Source: Notamacropus eugenii (Eukaryota > Chordata > Mammalia > Diprotodontia > Macropodidae). From it: DNA of 64,000 nt. Position numbers and translations under genes: made by a program. Below, one piece after another: positions 59,441 through 64,000 of this stretch; position 1 is the stretch's first letter, and each line of letters begins with the position of its first letter. Below the pieces are notes generated by a model. It saw nothing but the letters and a program-made list of their open reading frames with translations, did not search any database and was not told the origin of the DNA. The DNA lies in NCBI RefSeq assembly GCF_028372415.1, contig NC_092873.1, positions 357,334,128 through 357,398,127 of the forward strand, given 5' to 3'.

Positions 59441-60830
59441 CATAACGGAGATGGGGGGAGGGGATGTAGAGAGTGAGAGAGAATTTGCAAGTGAAAATTT
59501 AAAAACTTTAAAATGATTTTAAACAAGAAACAGAGTTATACTGTCTTTAGCAGTGGTAATTTTTCAGTAAAAGTTCACTAGAATATTTTATTGTAGGCAG
59601 AAATCTCAGTTAAATGCATCATTGAGCTTCTCTGTTTTAACTCTCCCATATCAGAGACATGTGGATAGCTCCCAAATGTGTGGGGAAATGACATCAAACA
59701 TGAAACTGTTTCATAAAATCAGAAGACACCCAGAACTCAATGCAGTTCAACTCTGGAAGGTAATGTTTTCGTTTGGAAATACATAAGCAATGCATGGAAA
59801 AACATGGCAAAGTAATGATTTGGATAAATGTAGAAAGAATGTTTTGTTTCACTGATTTTGTTGCTTTGGTGTCTGACTTAGGAAATGCTGGGAAGAAACA
59901 ACCTGATTCTGATCTTCTCTAGTAATACTTTACCATACCTTTGTAATGCCAGCTAGGGGTCCCAGAGCTGGTGGAATCTGTTCCCTTTTGAATCACCACA
60001 TTCAGTGCTGATAGATGATCCATGTCTGGGAGAGCAGGGAAAGGGAAGAAAACGCAGGCAAAGGAGACATATACATATATATATGTGTGTAATAGAATGG
60101 ACTTTTCCTAGCTGTCTCGTAGGAGATTGGTGTCAACATGTTCTCCTTCCGCAGATGATGCCATGGATGAAGAAAAAGAGGGGAATTTTTTAGAAAAGGC
60201 ATGATGGTGTGTGCAATGGATGGTAGTCTGGGTGTTCAGCAGCGGGAGGAGCTATGGCAGGCTGGGCGAGAGCAGGGCTGGCAGAAGGTGGTCTGGCAGG
60301 GGCTGGGATGGCAGCAAGTTGTGTGACAACAAAGTGGTTTGATAACAGCAATGTCGGCAGCAACTAGACTGGCAGCAAGAAGGATGGCAACAGGTGGGTT
60401 GGCAACAAATGCGCTGACAGCACCTTGGTCTCCAGCGACTGGACACTCAGCAGCTTTGGTGGCAGCATGTGGTTCTGCAACAAGTAGTCTGGCAGCAGGC
60501 TGGATGACAGCAACTGGGGCGGCAGCAGGGCTGGCAGCAGTTGGTCACACAGCAAGTTGGGTGGCAACAAGTCGTTTGACAGCAGGTTGGATGGCAACAC
60601 ACAGACTGGCAGCGGGGCTGGCAGCAGCTAGGGGCACAGCACACCACCTCACAGATTTCATGGGCACAGCTCCACGCAGAGCAGATGGAACCACAACAGG
60701 AGTTGACCATGTTGCCAGTGGATAGACCCTCTAGCTTTCTTTCAAAGACAGGGATTGACTTGTGTTTGAGAAATTTCTTGCTCCGCAAGTCTCTTCTACA
60801 CCCCCATCGGCACCTGCTGCCAACACTTCT
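59440..60830 (-). repeat. Duplicated KRTAP unit D (relic 7)
   Basis: Paralog of 55800-57100 (see shared landmarks there), including the tail of an L1 3' UTR at its left edge. Confidence 0.75.
60236..60710 (-). pseudogene. KRTAP relic 7: short open frame or truncated pseudogene
   Basis: The ATG at 60710 opens [25 protein letters not shown], then [33 protein letters not shown] and [11 protein letters not shown], ending at TGA 60447-60449: 87 residues. Cys-rich codons continue in frame beyond the TGA ([15 protein letters not shown]..., 60446 to about 60330). After a one-base shift they run on to the expected family end near TGA 60236-60238, so the TGA looks premature. The TATA position reads TGTAGAAG (60793-60800, minus strand) instead of TATAAAAG. 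A truncated but expressed protein is possible; a pseudogene is more likely. The EICEVVCC head resembles human KRTAP4 members more than copies 1-3 do. Confidence 0.75.
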
Positions 60831-62195
60831 ATAGTATTTCCTTGTTCTTGTTTATCATGATAGAAGTATGAACAACCAATTAAATCATTTATTTTGCTCA
60901 GGAGCAAAATTACTTTTTCCTTCATGTTTTGGTATTTACCATCTCAATAATTTCTTTTCTTCCTTCTGGGATCATGACTTGCATTTTCTTCTTGCCTTAA
61001 GTACTTAAGCCAATTTCCCTCCTTTTTCAAATTCAGGTCAATCCTGTGACATTCTGACCTTGGTGTTTCAGTTGATTGTACATCTTTGTCTTCTGTGGAG
61101 CATTCCGTGACTCGTGTTGTTCTTTATTCACAAGAGATGAGGATAACCTGAAACCAGCAGTAAGACATTCTACCCTAAAGCCTACATGGTACCCCTAGGT
61201 TAATTTCATGGAGCCAATGGCATTGAAAATGTAGAGCAAAGAAAAGTTGTGGTCTGCTAGGAAAAATGACAAAGTCTACTTTCTTCCCAGAATCCAGAAC
61301 CAGGATGGGGCAAAATGCCTCCTGACACGTAAAAGTCCTGGTCATCATTATCCATTCCAAATGTCTCACAAAAGTCTCATGATATCACCAGAGGGAAATT
61401 TGAAAGCATTTCTAGGAATTCCAGGATAATGATCAAGAACTCTGTGTGTAGATGTCATTTTTATTACTTTCAAGGGTCCAGTTTTTATTAATGCTTCATG
61501 CTGGATACTTCAGAAGAGTTAAGAATTGCAAAATGAGCACTTAGTTGAGGATGTGATATCAGATAATGGGACCAGAATTTTTAGACAATAGCTCAAATTT
61601 CTGCCTTTCTCCTACTCTGATGCCTCCCCATGGTTTGCAGGTGATGTTGGCTACAAAAAGGCTAGGTCAATGGAACATCAACCTTCGTAAGTTCTACCAG
61701 GTGGCAATGGTCTTGTTGACCTTATCTGAACTTTTTCTTTTTCCCGGGGCCCAAAGTAGCTATGAAGGAAGAAGTTCAGCCTCAGGTGGCTGCCCACTTA
61801 GTGATGGATTTTTCAGTTATGAAAGCCAAAACCTTTTAGCTGTACACAGCGTCAAAATGGAATGGAAATTCGTAGTTAAATGGAGAGAAGATCCATAAGT
61901 ATTCCTTAAGGATGGAATAAAAGGAAGTGGTGGAGTGGTTGTAATGTTTTCTTAAAGAAAATAACAAACATCATTACATGAGATGTTTCATCATTATTTA
62001 TTGCTGTACTAATTAGAAGATTTTGCCAAGAAAAGAAAGATCACCAGAAAAATAATATTTGCTGTAACTCCTGTGCCTTCTTTTGCATTTATTTTTCTTG
62101 TTCCCTAGTATTTTATCAATTTTTGCATGGCCTTCAACACTGGAGAGATTTTATGAACTTTGTTATTGCCTCCTTTTTTTTTTCTTTTAAGAGTA
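60830..62195. other. Intergenic stretch, nothing recognised
   Basis: No supportable gene. One 110-codon open frame at 61566-61898 lacks any recognisable domain, Kozak context or conservation clue. Confidence 0.5.
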
Positions 62196-62196
62196 T

Positions 62197-64000
62197 GGGA
62201 GGGGGAGAAGCCAAGAAGGCGGAGAAGAAAGACACACATATGCTAGCTCCAAACCCACAGCCCATACATTACCTGTAAAGAAGAACTCCCAACAAATTCG
62301 GGAGCAGCAGAAGCCACAGAACAACGGAGTGGAGGAGATTAGTGTTCCGGAGAGACCTGAAAAACTGACCCGAAAGGTCTGTCGTGGCCCGGACCCGGAA
62401 CTGAGCCCAGCCCTGCTTTGGTCACGTGGCACCTAGGGGAGCAGATCCGAGCAGGCTTCAGGGACAGAATCTCCAGCAGCCGCACAGGGCCGTCCACCCA
62501 CAGGTCAGCGAGAGAGACTTTTTGGCTGGCAAGAGGGGAGTGGGGTATCTCCATAACTCAGGCCCCCTTGGGAGGCAGCAGCGGAGGTGGCAGCAGACAG
62601 GGGCTCCCAAAGCAGGCAGGAGCTTGGATCCATTGTTGAAGGTCTCCACATAAACCCCCTGAGGGAACTGAGCCCTGTGTGGCGGCCCTGCTCCAACCTG
62701 AGCAGCTGAACTTAACCTCACACTGAATAGCAGACCCACCCCCGCCCAAAGCCCTGAGGCTGGGAAGCAGTATTTCAATCTCAGACCCCAAGTTCTGGCT
62801 GGACAGATCTGGAGGCGAGGTGGGTGTGGGAAGGAACCTCAGAAGTCAAGTAACTGGCTGGGAAAATGCCCAGAAAAGGGAAAAAAATAAAACCAAAGAA
62901 GGTTACTTTCTTGTGGAACAGATATCTCCTCCCATCCTTTCAGATGAAGAAGAACAATGCATACCATCAGGGAAAGACAGAAACGTCAAGGCTTCTGTAC
63001 CCCAAACATCCAAAATTAATATTCAATGGGCTCAGGCCGTGGAAGAGCTCAAAAAGGATTTTGAAAATCAAGTTAGAGAGGTGGAGGAAAAACTGGGAAG
63101 AGAAATGAGAGACATGCAAGCAAAGCATGAAAAACAAGTAAACACCTTCATAAAGGAGACCAAAAAATATGCTGAAGAAAATAACACCTTGAAAAATAGG
63201 CTAACTCAATTGGCAAAAGAGGTTCAAAAAGCCAATGAGGAGAAGAATGCTTTAAAAAGCAAAATTAGCCAAATGGAAAAGGAGGTTCAAAAGCTCACTG
63301 AAGAAAATAGTTCTTTCAAAATTAGAATGGAACAGGTGGAGGCTAATGACTTTATGAGAAACCAAGAAATTACAAAACAAAACCAAAAGAATGAAAAAAT
63401 GGAAGATAATGTGAAATATCTCATTGGAGAAACAACTGGCCTGGAAAATAGATCCAGGAGACACAATTTAAATATTATGGGCCTACCTGAAAGCCATGAT
63501 CAAAAAAAGAGCCTAGACATCATCTTTCATGAAATTGTCAAGGAAAACTTCCCTGAGATTCTAGAACCAGAGGGCAAAATAAGTATCCAAGGAATCCACA
63601 GATCACCACCTGAAAGAGATCCAAAAAGAGAAACTCCTAGGAACATTGTGGCCAAATTCCAGAGTTCCCTGGTCAAGGATAAAATATTGCAAGCAGCTAG
63701 AAAGAAACAATTCAAGTACTGTGGAAACACAATCAGGATAACACAAGATCCAGCAGCTTCTACATTAAGGGATCAAAGGGTGTGGAATATCATATTCCAG
63801 AAGTCAAAGGAACTAGGACTAAAACCAAGAATCACCTACCCAGCAAAACTGAGTATAATACTTCAGGGGGAAAATGGTCTTTCAAAGAAATTGAGGACTT
63901 TCAAGCATTCTTGATGAAAAGACCAGAGCTGAAAAGAAAATTTGACTTTGAAACACAAGAATGAAGAGAAGCATGAAAAGGTAAACAACAAAGAGAAGTC
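62197..64000 (+). mobile_element. L1 (or HAL1-like), 5' part, runs past window end
   Basis: Starts after a T-rich stretch with gagaagccaagaaggcgga. It has a GC-rich 5' UTR similar (in rc) to 58060-58723, then ORF1. Whether ORF2 follows lies outside the window. Confidence 0.85.
62866..63964 (+). pseudogene. L1-type ORF1 with two frameshifts
   Basis: RNA-binding coiled-coil protein of L1. The ATG at 62866 opens MPRKGKK, but an A-run at 62881-62890 is one base short against the sister at 58040, so the protein continues in another frame as EGYFLVEQ. That frame is open to 63914: coiled coil (VEELKKDFENQVREVEEKL, EKEVQKLTEENSSFK), RRM (ENRSRRHNLNIMGLPE) and C-terminal domain (PPERDPKRETPRNIVAKF, KILQAARKKQFKYCG). 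A second shift near 63868 moves the last 30 codons (EDFQAFLMKRPELKRKFDF) into another frame, ending at TGA 63962-63964. It is nearly full length and the least decayed ORF1 here. Confidence 0.88.

Noticed and set aside
61566-61898. 110-codon open frame downstream of relic 7
   Set aside because: No recognisable domain, promoter or start context; length is within chance expectation.

Overview
The window looks like nuclear DNA from a marsupial. It is AT-rich and intron-poor, and packed with L1-type retrotransposons, short ORF1-only L1 relatives (HAL1-like) with long pyrimidine-rich 3' regions, CORE-SINEs of marsupial type, an RTE-tailed SINE and L2/MIR relics. The only host protein-coding genes I can support are single-exon, ultra-high-cysteine keratin-associated protein (KRTAP) genes of the KRTAP4/9 kind, so this is part of a hair-keratin matrix gene cluster. 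I cannot fix the species; an opossum-like or other marsupial genome fits best.

Layout. 1-4728: left arm of a large inverted duplication, with a GATA/GATG array, the 3' part of a HAL1-like element, an unidentified decayed ORF remnant and KRTAP copy 1 (+, 3198-3737). 4729-13212: spacer made of old L1 pieces, a CORE-SINE, a HAL1 3' region and two L1 5' ends. 13213-17690: right arm with KRTAP copy 2 (-, 14198-14827). The HAL1 of this arm runs on to 19672. 19690-22600: mosaic of minus-strand L1 and HAL1 pieces plus an RTE-type SINE. 22600-25740: third copy of the unit with KRTAP copy 3 (-, 23634-24092). 27130-29180: L1, L2 and HAL1 pieces. 29187-31905 and 33626-36612: a tandem duplication, each unit with one KRTAP relic that has lost its ATG (31165-31467 and 35997-36190). 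The second unit carries a solo LTR with a 6-bp target duplication. 38770-39985: a 5'-inverted L1. 42247-49193: a full-length L1 with a 17-bp target duplication, nested in an older HAL1-like element. 51265-54000: another HAL1-like element. 55800-57100 and 59440-60830: a third duplicated pair with two broken KRTAP relics on the minus strand. They are separated by a 3'-truncated L1 that is flanked by a target duplication. 62197-64000: the 5' part of an L1 that runs out of the window.

How it fits together. Copies 1-3 each keep a TATA box exactly 93 bases upstream of the ATG and a poly(A) signal several hundred bases downstream. They encode ultra-high-sulfur proteins that, by family knowledge, cross-link keratin filaments in the hair shaft. 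Their lengths (179, 209, 152 residues) differ by gain and loss of Cys-rich repeat units. The other four KRTAP loci show lost starts, stops or frameshifts. The cluster appears to have grown by segmental duplication in both orientations, with apparent gene conversion between copies 2 and 3, while retrotransposons kept landing between and inside the duplicated units. No RNA gene, CRISPR array or multi-gene system was seen.
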